24,513 nucleotides of DNA from Chloromonas sp. AAM2 (lineage: Eukaryota > Chlorophyta > Chlorophyceae > Chlamydomonadales > Chlamydomonadaceae). The position numbers and the translations under genes were made by a program. This document shows positions 11,101-20,800 of this stretch, piece by piece (the first letter of the stretch is position 1; each line of letters begins with the position of its first letter). The notes under the pieces were generated by a model. It saw nothing but the letters and a program-made list of their open reading frames with translations, did no database searches and was not told where the DNA came from. Location of the stretch: the NCBI GenBank assembly GCA_004335635.1, contig QAXH01001669.1:1-24513 (forward strand), written 5' to 3'.

Positions 11101-12785
11101 TGCCCGCTCACCAGAGGACATTGTTTACGCCTCGGCAGGCGACATCCTCGACAAAATACCTCAGGACTTCAACCTCGAAGCCGCACAGGTACGGTACCTC
11201 ACCTTACCTGCCGTGTATTATCAAATCCCAATTGCCACCCTCAACAAGAAGAAAGGATTTGCTGTCAGGAAGGAGGGGGCATCAAGTTCCACCTGCCGCT
11301 TGCTGGATTTGCTTGGAACGCAGCCGAACTGGATCAAAGTAAAAAACACCATGCAAGCCACTAAGACACCATTTTGCAACACATGTTTTGTCTGCAGAAC
11401 AAGTACCCGGTGACGTACCTGGAGAGCATGAACACGGTGCTGGTCCAGGAGCTGGGCCGGGCCAACATCCTGCTTGCGGCCATCCGCAGCAGCCTGCAGG
11501 AACTGCGCAAGGCCGTGAGGGGCCTGGTGGTCATGAGCGCCTCGCTTGAAAGGGTCGGCGCCGCACTGCTCAGTGGAAAGGTAAGGGAAGCTTTGGATGA
11601 TGTTCCACGCTTCGGTATCGCACACTTCATTTCTGCTTCGTGCATGGTTGTGTCGGGGACGCTGCAAATTCACCTCCCTATTCTGAGCGTCCTGGCATCA
11701 TGAGCCTGTGTTGCGTCCTGACTGCGACGGATGCAAGATGCTCTACGCTTGACATGAGGTGTTTTGTGCACAATCGCCAGGTGCCGGAGCTGTGGCTCTC
11801 GCGTTCCTTTCCCTCTCTCAAGCCGCTGGGCCCGTACGTCCGGGAGGTGGTGGAGCGTTGCGATTTTTTCAACGATTGGCTTGAAAAGGGGCCGCCGGTG
11901 GTGTTTTGGCTCAGCGGGTTCTTCTTCACGCAGGCAAGCGACCAAGCAATGCGTTAGCTCATGGCTCTCTACTTGCCGCGCAGTTGAACCAGGTCTGCTA
12001 GATTCACCTCTGGCTTCAAGGTGCTTCCCACGCTCAGCCATTCGTACTTGCTGCATGTCGACTCGCTCAGCCATAGCTTACCAGCTTTTCAACCCCGCTT
12101 ACTAAGTTTCTGTTGCGCTCGTTTTGCAGGCATTTTTGACAGGCGCCAAGCAGAACTACGCGCGTAAGCATCATGTTCCCATTGATTTGATCGACTTTGA
12201 GTTTGCGGTCCGTGACGGCCCTCGTGACTGCGAAACGCGGCCTGCCGACGGTGTGCTCATTCGTGGGCTCTTCCTAGAAGCTGCCGCGTGGGACAACGAC
12301 AAACATTGCTTGTGTGAGAGCGCGCCAAAGGTAAGAGGGACACGTCTGCATCACACTTGGCTTTGCCGCTGGCAAGGGATGGATGCAGTGCCGCTACTAG
12401 CGGCTGGTGGCTAGGTTATGGTTTCCACATGCCTGGTCCCATCAACAAAAAATTGTTTTCCCTTTTTCGTCAGCCACTGACTAAAGACGTCATGCAAGAA
12501 GGTGCTGATTGCAGTCACCTCAAACTCTGGCATGGTTCCTTGCTCCCTGCTCAGGTGCTCTTCGTTCCTGTGCCTGCCATGCTCTTTCTGCCCGCCAAGC
12601 TCACGGAGTTTAGCACTGCGCCCAGCTACGTGTGCCCTCTATACAAGACGAGCGAGCGACGTGGTATCCTGAGCACCACAGGCCACTCGACCAACTTCGT
12701 GTGCGACATCCGACTGCCATCAGAGCACCCGCAATCGCACTGGGTCATGCGAGGGTGCGCCGCGCTCACCAGTCTTGATGCTTGA
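140..12785 (+). CDS. Axonemal dynein heavy chain, single-headed inner-arm type, 3' part (30 exons, 5'-partial)
   Basis: This encodes the C-terminal 1397 residues of a dynein heavy chain, the ATP-driven minus-end motor of cilia and flagella. Exons read from the sequence: 140-247, 671-772, 1109-1231, 1432-1581, 1839-2003, 2401-2616, 2839-3015, 3345-3440, 3723-3821, 4217-4321, 4587-4716, 5012-5121, 5953-6036, 6250-6365, 6651-6746, 7201-7307, 7799-7980, 8336-8431, 8686-8853, 9020-9144, 9295-9461, 9621-9750, 9978-10146, 10316-10457, 10754-10902, 11075-11188, 11398-11580, 11781-11933, 12130-12330, 12555-12785. They total 4194 nt in one continuous frame ending in TGA. Family landmarks include [76 protein letters not shown] and [18 protein letters not shown]. 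The GVIAYLGAF and [14 protein letters not shown] stretches resemble the DNAH1/3/7/12 inner-arm group; the exact orthologue cannot be told from here. About two thirds of the protein is upstream. All donors are GT except those of exons 19 and 28, which are GC. Confidence 0.96.
956..989. repeat. Short CCGGTTG repeat in dynein intron 2
   Basis: Two near-identical 14-bp units (CCGGTTGTTAGTTA and CCGGTTGTTAGTCA) are followed by a partial third (CCGGTTGCTAG). The intron spans 773-1108 and I see nothing else in it. Confidence 0.8.
2144..2349. repeat. 26-bp minisatellite, 8 copies, in dynein intron 5
   Basis: Eight head-to-tail copies of a 26-bp unit (consensus begins GTGGTTGCATCAAGTCACCC) fill the middle of the 397-bp intron between exons 5 and 6. 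Copies fall into two subtypes by four bases at unit positions 7-10: TGTG or CATC (one CATT). Read left to right the order is TGTG, CATC, CATC, TGTG, TGTG, CATT, CATC, TGTG. Because 26 is not a multiple of 3, the array is open in several frames and produces spurious repetitive reading frames. Confidence 0.97.
4725..4744. repeat. Interstitial telomere-like repeat (TTTAGGG)x3 at the start of dynein intron 11
   Basis: Two full TTTAGGG units and a third missing its last G lie 8 bp inside the intron after exon 11. TTTAGGG is the Arabidopsis-type telomere unit found in plants and many green algae. Three units are too few to claim telomeric origin, and low-order copies are common in plant-lineage introns and promoters. 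Confidence 0.85.
5122..5952 (+). other. Long dynein intron 12 (831 bp)
   Basis: This is the longest intron seen in the dynein gene. It begins CAG|GTACGG and ends CTGCAG|GCT. It contains a decayed copy of the end of exon 12 (separate entry) and two short TGTTGCATGTAG copies near 5448-5472. No other coding segment is supported inside it. Confidence 0.85.
5655..5808 (+). pseudogene. Decayed tandem copy of the 3' end of dynein exon 12 plus its intron start
   Basis: Positions 5667-5700 match 5089-5122 (end of exon 12 and donor G) at 27 of 34 bases and still read [11 protein letters not shown] against [11 protein letters not shown]. Similarity continues downstream: 5702-5772 against 5123-5193 matches at 41 of 71 by hand, and 5773-5808 against 5194-5229 at 24 of 36. 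The spacing is conserved to within 1 bp and 9 of the 12 mismatches in the last block are transitions. Just upstream the copy has TAG where exon 12 has CAG, which closes the frame. It looks like an ancient segmental duplication with an offset of about 578 bp. Confidence 0.8.
6768..6938. repeat. 19-bp (38-bp higher-order) array in dynein intron 15, nine units
   Basis: Nine consecutive 19-bp units alternate between a CACGTGACAGGGTGTA type and a CATGTGACAGAGTGTG type, giving a 38-bp higher-order period. The last unit is a hybrid (CATGTGACAAAGTGTG). Each type-A unit holds a CACGTG palindrome and each type-B unit CATGTG, so E-box/G-box-like hexamers recur every 19 bp. The array sits just after the exon 15 donor (intron 6747-7200). 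Confidence 0.97.
7308..7798 (+). other. Dynein intron 16 (491 bp) with a hairpin
   Basis: The intron between exons 16 and 17 holds no coding segment that I recognise. It carries an inverted repeat at 7498-7530 (separate entry). A second, wider one pairs ATAGTTCTG near 7620-7628 with CAGAACTAT near 7683-7691. Confidence 0.7.
7498..7530. repeat. Short inverted repeat (hairpin) in dynein intron 16
   Basis: ACAAGGACGGCT (7498-7509) pairs with AGCCGTCTTGT (7520-7530) as an 11-bp stem with one bulged G and a 10-nt loop. Weaker pairing of 6 in 10 bases may continue outward. No target-site duplication was identified. Confidence 0.75.
8128..8182. repeat. (AC)n microsatellite, interrupted, in dynein intron 17
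   Basis: A dinucleotide AC tract is broken by two AAAAC-type interruptions. It lies in the intron 7981-8335 and is responsible for long cysteine/valine or threonine/histidine shadow reading frames on both strands. Confidence 0.95.
8336..12785 (+). other. Dynein AAA6 and C-terminal domain (exons 18-30)
   Basis: Exons 18-23 (visible residues 723-1007) are AAA6: [88 protein letters not shown] and [20 protein letters not shown]. The usual SPGADP-like motif reads SFGSDP here. Exons 24-30 are the C-terminal domain: [68 protein letters not shown] and a final exon ending in [15 protein letters not shown] then TGA at 12783-12785. A full-length C-terminal domain is typical of axonemal dyneins. Confidence 0.94.
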
Positions 12786-13135
12786 GAGTGCGGCCATTCA
12801 TTTGTGTAATTGATCTTCGAACTCGCTTGCGACAATTCCTCCCCACCCAGATCGCCAGCTTGCCTTGTTTTGTGTGCATTCATGACCTTCATCCCATCGT
12901 GCTGTTCTGCTGCTTGGTGGACATTTATTTCATTGATGTAGGGTAGATCAGTGAGGTAGACTTGTTGTAAACCAGATGTAGTGCAGTCTTTATGACATGG
13001 ATCGTGGTGGGAGCGCTGAAGGCAGAGCTCGCTGTTCCATGGCAAGTCAGGCAACAGAAACTGTGCGTATCAATGAGTGGTGACGCCACAACCTCAATGG
13101 ATCGACTTTGGCGCCACTTTGGCTTTTGTTTGTAA
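12786..13135 (+). other. Presumed 3' UTR of the dynein gene
   Basis: Sequence after the TGA has no coding continuation and a lower GC content than the exons. It carries three TGTAA motifs within 350 bp. The true transcript end cannot be fixed without cDNA. Confidence 0.5.
12966..12970 (+). promoter_or_regulatory. Candidate TGTAA polyadenylation signal of the dynein gene
   Basis: TGTAA is the usual poly(A) signal in chlorophyte algae. Copies occur at 12805-12809 (only about 20 nt after the stop), 12966-12970 and 13131-13135, with another at 13326-13330. The middle or third copy gives a more plausible UTR length. The choice among them is a guess. Confidence 0.3.
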
Positions 13136-15739
13136 TTCTGTGGTATCTGGTCTGGCAACTGTCATGGCGTGTAGGCTGCTAGACAGGCACCCCAGACATT
13201 AGGTGAGCTAAACCACCGTATTCGGTAGAGAACAAACCAAAACAACAACCCAGTAAATCAAGTGTCATGCACAGTGTTGTGCTGCCTCCATGGAACCTCA
13301 TGGCATGTGAGATCGCATGCTAACCTGTAATCCCGGATATATGAGAATGGAGGCCCACAGACCTCCATGCCCGCCTGTTCTGCATGGCTATTGTACTGGC
13401 GAATCAGTAAGTCCCAGTATAAGCCTTCTTATGAGCCTCAATATAGCCTCAACATCATCAGCAAGTTTTGTTGGTATTTCTTGTGTTCGGGTGTTTCACC
13501 AGGCAGGCCCCTTACATACGTGCTGTATAACCGCCCCAGGTGAGCCGTGCACGATGTGTCACTGTCTTTTGGATACGAGTTCTATACGGACACTATTATA
13601 CTGCTAGACTTTGTTCGCATTCCTCGGCAAGTTTTACATTTTTTGAATTGGGTGACGGCAAAGCCCATGGAAAACCGCCCAAGGGTCGCAAGGCAACGTG
13701 TCGTAGTACGTGTCATAATACTGTATCATGGCATATGCCGCAATGTGGCGGCTGTCTCTGGCCCGCCCGGCGCCCGGATCCATGTCTGTTCCATGCATCC
13801 AGGTCATGTTGAGCTTGTACCAGGTCTGAGCTTCACCACGGCTTGCTCTCCAGCGTGAAGTCCTGGCCACACATCAGAACAATGAAGGCCGTGTCAACGC
13901 TCCAGCTTCTTCAGCCAACATGGCACTGATGTGTGATGCTGCCTTAACAAGCCTGAACAAGCTGATACAGATATATTCGGAGCCTTTGGGGTCTTCTGCA
14001 TCGCTTGAAAATCGCCTCCTCAGTGGCAGACAAGCTGGGGGGCGAGCAACATAATAATACCAGTGTGTGTGTGTGTGAGAGCGTACAAGGGATCAGTACA
14101 GAGCAGGTCGTTACTTGCCTGATTGACACTGGAGCACACTATCACATCAAGACCATTCGGCTGCATACTGGCCGAGTAGCGCCCGCTGCTGCAACACATA
14201 CAATCGTACAGATACAGCATCCAGACCCTCGCCTGGCAAGCGACGCCTGTCAGTCAAGCAAGTGTGTTCACAATGGCAATTGTTACTCGAGTTCACAACT
14301 GTGGTTTGCAATGCATACTACTGCTGACTGCTTCAACCTCAGAGTAGAAGTTGGACCTTCCAAGGGCCTTTGTGGGTATTCTGAGTTTGGTCACTTTGGC
14401 ATGTACGGAAGAGAAGATGATACAGTTCACGACCTGGGACAATTTCTGGGACAATTCCTGGGAGTACCACTGGAGTGATCTGCATGAGGATGATTGAGCC
14501 TGTGTGTTGGCTGCTTATCAGCAGTGTGTTGCGGTTTGTGCTGTTATGTGTAAATACAATACATGCCATGCACAAGAGTAACGCTTGTCAGAGCGAGAGT
14601 AACGCTTGTCAGAGTCCGTGGCCATATATGGGCACCGTCGCTCTCTGCTCGTCCTCTTCGCACCGGAGGACCTCGGCTGGCTTGGAGGGCGTTGGTGAGT
14701 GGGAGTCTTTATGCCTTGAACAGCAGTCGGCCTCGCGCAATGTCGCGCAATGTCGAAGACAATGTTTGGCACTGGACAATGGACTTCCTCATCGTCGCCA
14801 TGCAGATGTTGGTGCAGTCGTCCGCGTGGTGTGCGAATCGAGAGTTTTGTGCAAAATGTGTGCCGAACCGCCTGTAACCAGCGCATCCCTGCATCTGTGT
14901 TACAGCAGAGGCCAGCATACACCTAAGGGCCTCCCAAAGCCTCCTTCAGCCTCTGAGCGCCAAACTTCATTTGATATTCTGACTGCTGCTGGTCCTTCCA
15001 GGTTTACAGACGAAGATCCGCTGTTGACTTCTGCATGTGCATGTACTAATCCGTGATGTACTAGTCCGTGATACTATTGTGATGCTGGATACTCAGCCAC
15101 TGTGGTCTGCGTGCCTACCAGGTGCCGACCACGTGAATAGCTTGTCGGTTTTTGTACGGTTCTGCCCTCAAATACAACCTCAACCACTACCTTTCTACAT
15201 ATACAAATCACTCAAGTAACCAGTCATTGATGTAACGTGACAAGTCCCCTGTGCAATTTTGCATCCAGATGGCCACTCGCCCATAGCACCGCCAACAACA
15301 CACTCGTCATGTTCACAATCTACGCGAACTCGGGCCTCGGACATGCGGGCCATCAACGGCAAAAGAAAACTCCAATTGTGAAAGCTGAGTAATGGCTCAG
15401 AGAATGCAACAGGTCTACCAGCGCCTCACTGCTATCAAGTTGAGATGTGCTGTCAGCCCCCCATGACAGGCACATTCTGTTTCAGTGCCTACCGACCTGT
15501 TCATATCTAGTGCCTGCCTTGAATAGGTAGGCTTGCCTAAACCAAGTCTGGCCTAACCTTTTCTACCCTCAACCCAAACCAGGCTGGTAGACACTATCAG
15601 CCATCACTCAGCCATCTGAGGCCTCCACAAGGATTAACGAACTGTATCACAAACCTTGCATCTGCGTCTGTACTGGGTCGTCTGCTAGCAACGCCTCGCC
15701 CTATGGCCACTTGCTCACTTCTCTCTGCAGTGCTATTGG
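13136..15739. other. Intergenic region without a supported gene
   Basis: Reading frames here (for example 13540-13858 and 14005-14478 on +, 13634-13870 on -) resemble no family I know and lack the GC-rich third positions of the dynein and tRNase Z exons. Small local tandem duplications are scattered through it: AGAGTAACGCTTGTC twice near 14576-14608, GGGACAATTYCTGGG near 14436-14462, and TACTARTCCGTGAT twice near 15044-15072. Part may be 3' UTR of either flanking gene. Confidence 0.55.
15004..15008 (-). promoter_or_regulatory. Possible TGTAA poly(A) signal for the tRNase Z gene
   Basis: This is the first exact TGTAA on the - strand downstream of the tRNase Z stop codon; a second lies at 14900-14904. 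It would imply a 3' UTR of about 1.6 kb that includes the CCA-rich tract, so a variant signal nearer the stop is equally possible. Confidence 0.15.
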
Positions 15740-16560
15740 CATTGCCACACTTATATGCACCACCACCACTGCCGCTGTGCTGCCACCATAATTGCGTAAA
15801 CGACATGCTGACAAACATAGCATGCAAGGCAACAGGCCTTAACACCAAGTATCAGCGGCGCCACTGCAAACCACCAAGGCTCCAACCTTTGCACCCCCAT
15901 TACCAATCACCATTACCATCATCGTCAGCTGCACGTGAACCGATCTTTCAAGTCTTGGCCAATGGCCGCCATCACTGCACACCAATGCCAAACCCACCAT
16001 CCCACTCAAAACCACCCAGCCGCCAACTCCAAAATGCGCTGCTGCGAACCATGGCCTCATGACAAATTCATCACCATCGCCACCATCGCCATGACCACCA
16101 CCATTGTACACCAACTCCACAATCATCCCCATCACCACAGTCACCACAACCAGTTGCACGCCAAACCCCACCGGTCAACGCCCGCCACCACTGCACATAA
16201 AGCGCTGCTGCAAACTCCATCACCCTCACTACCACCCTCGCCACAGTGTCACCGTAGGTGTGGCACCACCATTACTGCCATTACTGTCGCCTTCCTTGTG
16301 TTGTTGCCACAACAAACTGTACGGTTGCCACTACTGCACACCAAAGCCACCGTCCCCATTATCCTGGAACCCACCACCACCACCACACCACCATCAGCCG
16401 CACGTAATCGATTACTACCAGGATGTATCACCCTCATTGCCACCGGTGTACGCTCGCCACTGCAAGGTTCAGCCCCACTCCCGCCAACCCCACCATTACC
16501 GCCTTTCGCTATCCCCCGCATCCTCACTGGCAGTTGTGCTGCTGCAATACTAACGACATA
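15740..16560. repeat. CCA-rich degenerate repeat tract downstream of the tRNase Z stop
   Basis: About 0.8 kb of + strand sequence is dominated by CAC, ACC and CCA triplets. Larger motifs recur in decayed form: CAGCTGCACGTGAACCGAT near 15926, CAGTTGCACGCCAAACC near 16152 and CAGCCGCACGTAATCGAT near 16394 (spacing about 225-240 bp). CCAYCACTGCACACCAA-like segments occur near 15969, 16185 and 16328, and GCGCTGCTGC near 16033 and 16202. It lacks stop codons in some frames because of composition, not because it codes. Confidence 0.7.
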
Positions 16561-16604
16561 ATGAACCATGCACCTGTCCTCACTGACACCATCCCATCAC
16601 CGTG

Positions 16605-17751
16605 CTACTGCAATGGTGGCACGGCCCCCTGTGCCCCCCCCTCGTCCGCCTCCCAGCCCTCCTCCTCCCGCCTGAACAGCGCAGCCAGGGGCTGGGTGAT
16701 GCGCGGAAGCCAGGGCAGGTCGGCGAGGTTGACGGACATGAAGTCGCATGCTACGGCCATGGTCGGGTTGGCGGCTATGTCGACGATTGGCATGGTGGGG
16801 TAGCGGGTGGAGAAGTGCGTCAGGACCACTCGGTACGCACCAGCCTGCGCAGCACGTTGAGCATATCGTACGCGCTCAGATTCCAGCCGATTTTGGAAAG
16901 TAGTTTTCATTAGGTCCTGTTGTTGGTAGAGATTTCTGAGGATGTGGACGAAGTTGTCGTGACCACCTTGGGAACGGCCTGTGGCTGGTTAGCCGAAAGT
17001 GCAAACAGTAGAAGTGAAAGTAGAAAGTGCTGACCCAGAACTGTGCTAGTGCATTGTCACTCAAGCCAGGCTCCACGCCCAAGCGTACCTCTTTGGCCAC
17101 ACCGAGCGCTTCCCCTGTGGTGGAGTGCTTCTTCTTGCGCGCATCCTCCTGCTTGTCGTCCTCAAAGGTGGCTTCATGTATCAACAAACTGCAGCCACGT
17201 GCTGCCTCAACCACCTATAAGCATGCACGTGGTGCACCACATGCTTACAGGACTACGATATGTATGTTTGGTCTGCAGCACCGCAAGCTGCAAATCCACA
17301 GTAAGCGGAAAGCCGTGCAATGACAGTATACCACAAGGGAAGAGAATAACACACTGCGGATGTGCATGTCCTTGTGTAACAGGGATGTGCATGTCCTTGC
17401 GAACAAGCTTGCTTGAACAAATGGCCTTCTTTCACCGGGCATGGCTGTGTGTGTATTCACCACTGAACCTGGCTAATGAAGTAAGTGAAGCCGAAAAGCT
17501 GTTCGCAGGACTGTGCACTGGAAGCTATCTGTGTCCAACTGAAGGCGCCCCCTAGCTGCACTGGAAGCTATCTGTGTCCAACTGAAGGCGCCCCCTAGCT
17601 GCACTGGTTGTACGATGCTCAAGTTCATGGCACGTACACAAACCTCAGCCTCAGCAAACAACTGCATGGTTGCATTGCAGCCCCAGGGCCATAGAATGGA
17701 ACAGCGAAGTCAACAAAAACTGAGGATACATTTATATCATTAACATCCAAC

Positions 17752-17815
<64 letters not shown>

Positions 17816-20800
17816 TAGTTGGTGGTCAGAACTTTGAAAAAAAAACGAGGTCCCAGCACTGGCCCCATTGCAATGCCAATGGAGCCCAGAGCTGGACATT
17901 CAGCCCAATCTGCTTTTGCGCCTTTGCCTTCAACAAAATGAATCTGTTTTCACCAATCTGGTCGCCTGGGTTCTCCCTTGGTTAAGTCCCTTTCTGCTTG
18001 TCCGCTCACCTGGTCACACGGGCGCGTGTCGCCCGAGAACACGACGGACCAGCCGCTGGCGCCCTGCAGCCGCATGCCGCATGCAGAGGCCACGTGCTTC
18101 ACTGGGAACGGCCGCAGCGAGGCAAGGCCCAGCGCCGACACCGCCTGCAGTTCAGAGAGTAACATCAGGGCCGTGAGTACTCAGATAGGCCATTCAAACG
18201 CCTGCATTCGACAGTAACAGTGCTAAAGTCGAGTCGAGTCAATCAAAGCGGTGCGTGTGCAACTGCCCTGCAAACAACATGAATCCCTCTAACTCTAGGC
18301 TGGCCGACGTACTCTTCATGGTGGTGCTCTGCAAATTGCAACGCAGCAGCACATGGCTTCCCTGTGTGCTGGCGCCCTGCTTGATTGCCATGTTTGGTGG
18401 GGTACGCAGAAGTGAGCAGCCTGGCAGTCATGTGTAACCTTGACTTGCACTCTTTTATAACCCTAAGCATGGTTCCCTTGGAGCAAAAGAAATTCCGTCT
18501 GGTAACCCAGCAGTTCGTATTGCCTGCATTCTGCGGTGAGTGTTGCCATGCTACTGATTATGGCAAGTGCAGTACATTGTCATCGTATCAATCATTGGTT
18601 AATCAGTAGCACTGAATGTCCGCCGCTCACCTTCTCAAATGCTTCCATGACCACCCTGGGTAACCCTCGTCCCGGCAGCCCCCACATGAAGTGTTCGTTG
18701 GGCAGGAAGTGCAAGGGAAGGGGCACCTGGGTGGTGGGAAAGGACATGAGTCCAACAGCCATACTACACTTGCATCAGTGTGCACCATTTCAACATCTGT
18801 GTTGTCGGTGCATCAACTGTCAGTGTGCACCGGATGCTCAGGCAATCAGCCATTGCGCAGGCACAAGATTGTCATCACAACAGAGTAAGGATACTGATTC
18901 TCGACTGCGCAGGTAAACTTGTTCAACACGAATCGACCAGATCAGCCTAGTTTGGATCTAAAGGTGATGGACAGCTTGATGATTGGACAATCCTGAAACT
19001 AGCCAGTTTTCATTGAATTCTGGTTGGGCTGTTGCAGGCCTCTTGATAAAACGTTTGTATGATGGACAACAATGAACAATGTTAGAAAGGAACAAACTGG
19101 CTTTCGCCTCACCGCTGCCTGGTAGCTCCTGAGCACTTGGAACAACAGGCCCGGGCCCACCACCAGCAGCCGCTGCGCTGCCGCTCCCCCCGCCGCCCGC
19201 CGCTCCATCATCTCCGCCCTGAGCTGCATCAGCCGGTACAGACCCCCGTGGTGATCCGCATGCATGTGGCTGACCCACACCAGCCGCAGCTCACACACGC
19301 GCCGCTCGGCGTCTCGTGCTCCGTACCTGCAACACAGCGGAAATGTGGAATGAGCTTGACCAAAACCTTTGTGCATGAGCTTCACGAGCATGAAAAAGCC
19401 CCGCCACGTCAATACCCGCAGCATAAAAGTAATAGCTGACTAGGCCTGCACAAGTTGCACAAAACTATCTGCGCAATCAGTTGCGTTGTAAAGCTCTTGA
19501 AAACAGGCAAGCAAGCAAGCAAATACAGGCAGACAGACAGACAGACAGACAGACAGACAGGCAGACAGACAGGCAGACAGAGACAGATTCCACATCACTG
19601 CACCTATGTCCAAACGCGTGCAACAGAACAAGACACACACCAACTCTGGAAAATGCGAGTTGCATGAAAGGTTGAGCAACCTTGAGCAATCTTGAGCAAT
19701 CTTGAGCAACCAACCAGGTCAAGCAAGCAAGCAAGCGGACAGCCAGACGCTCTGCTCAGCCTAGTCTTAGCACTAGGCCAGGATTGTTCTGTGCTTTGAA
19801 CCCTGCTTTGAGCAATCCTTGCTGACTGTGCACATGAGTGTAGAATGAGGGCAACAAAGTAAAGTCAACTGGACTAGAGCAAAAAAGAGCAGTAGCGTCT
19901 GCGCCAGTTGACATACAGGCCAATCACTTCTTAAACGTCTTGGCCTCGCATGCGTCCAGGAAGGACAAAAGTAATGGCGATCAAGTGGGGGTAACAGGGT
20001 ACGAACAGGGACCCAAGGTCAAGTTGGTGTGCGAGCGGTGCAACAGAACTGCTACTTTGAGCAGGGATTGCTGACTGTGAACAGTCAGGGCGATCTAGCC
20101 AGGCCGAGAGAGCAATGTATGCGCCGATGAGAGTCCAGTACACCACGTGAGCTTGCTTTGCCTGTCTATTTTTCTCAGCAGAGGGAAGCGCTGAGCACCT
20201 TGTAGCCAGCGAGGGTGCAGCCAACAGGCTTCACCAACTCAACAAGCTTGTGTGTAGATTCCAGCGGAATGCATCCAGTCTCTTTCACCTTCGCTTCAGC
20301 TGCCCGAGCGTGTCCTCCCCGCAGTCCAGCAGCAATCCACCCCTATCGAACATGTCCACGTAAATGGATGTCACGTTGCGGTACTTGGACGGCTGGCTGC
20401 TGGCAGTGCCAAGGAAGGTAACCTCGCACTCGTGCCTGCAGAAGGAAACATGAGTGTGGAGCATGTGTACGGGCAGATAAGTAATTGAGAGGACAGAGAA
20501 CCAAGTGGATTGATCTGGTCATCTTTTCCGGATCTTGTCCGGATGTAAGCTATGGGCGTGATGGGCACACAGGGCAAGGCAGCAGCATTACATGGCCAGT
20601 GCAGGTTCGTCGAAAGCAGCGCTTTGAGCATGGCAGAGCGATAGTAGGTGGGCCTGAGGTGCAGAACGAAACGCAAACGTGCAGCCGCAGGGCGATGAGG
20701 GGCGTGTTAGTGAAAACTGACAACATACGTGGCTATCTGGGCAGAGACAATAGGGACCGTCTGAGCACTGAAAAACCAATTGTAAGTCAGCTTGCTGAAT

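Larger units (their letters stand above)
19327..20288 (-). other. Long tRNase Z intron (962 bp) with satellite arrays
   Basis: The longest intron of the tRNase Z gene separates the DCGEDTLGQL exon from the HxHxDH exon. It holds the CAGA and TTGAGCAA arrays listed separately. Apart from these I see no coding or RNA feature. Confidence 0.8.
16605..20435 (-). other. tRNase Z catalytic metallo-beta-lactamase domain (exons G-L)
   Basis: Exon 20289-20435 gives ECEVTFLGTASSQPSKYRNV and LLLDCGEDTLGQLKR. Exon 19113-19326 gives the HxHxDH metal motif in VWVSHMHADHHGGLYRLM, and VVGPGLLFQVLRSYQ. Exon 18631-18726 is the less conserved VPLPLHFLPNEHF stretch. Exon 18010-18144 has FPVKHVASACGMRL and VVFSGDTRPCDQ. 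Exon 17089-17214 has LLIHEATFEDD and HSTTGEALGVAKE. The last exon has YRVVLTHFSTRYPTMPIVD and DFMSVNLADLPWLPR. All metal ligands expected for an active enzyme are present. Two motif substitutions are noted under findings. Confidence 0.93.

Noticed and set aside
10716..11342. 208-codon + strand frame
   Set aside because: It runs in a wrong frame through dynein exons 25 and 26 and the introns around them; the correct frame encodes conserved dynein sequence.
14118..14150. DTGA motif (CLIDTGAHY), as in retroelement aspartic proteases
   Set aside because: An isolated four-residue match with no flanking protease, reverse transcriptase or integrase motifs.
15935..16561. 208-codon + strand open frame rich in H, T, P
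   Set aside because: It is composed almost wholly of CAC/ACC/CCA triplets that cannot form stop codons, and several frames are open at once. No domain; it is part of the degenerate repeat tract.
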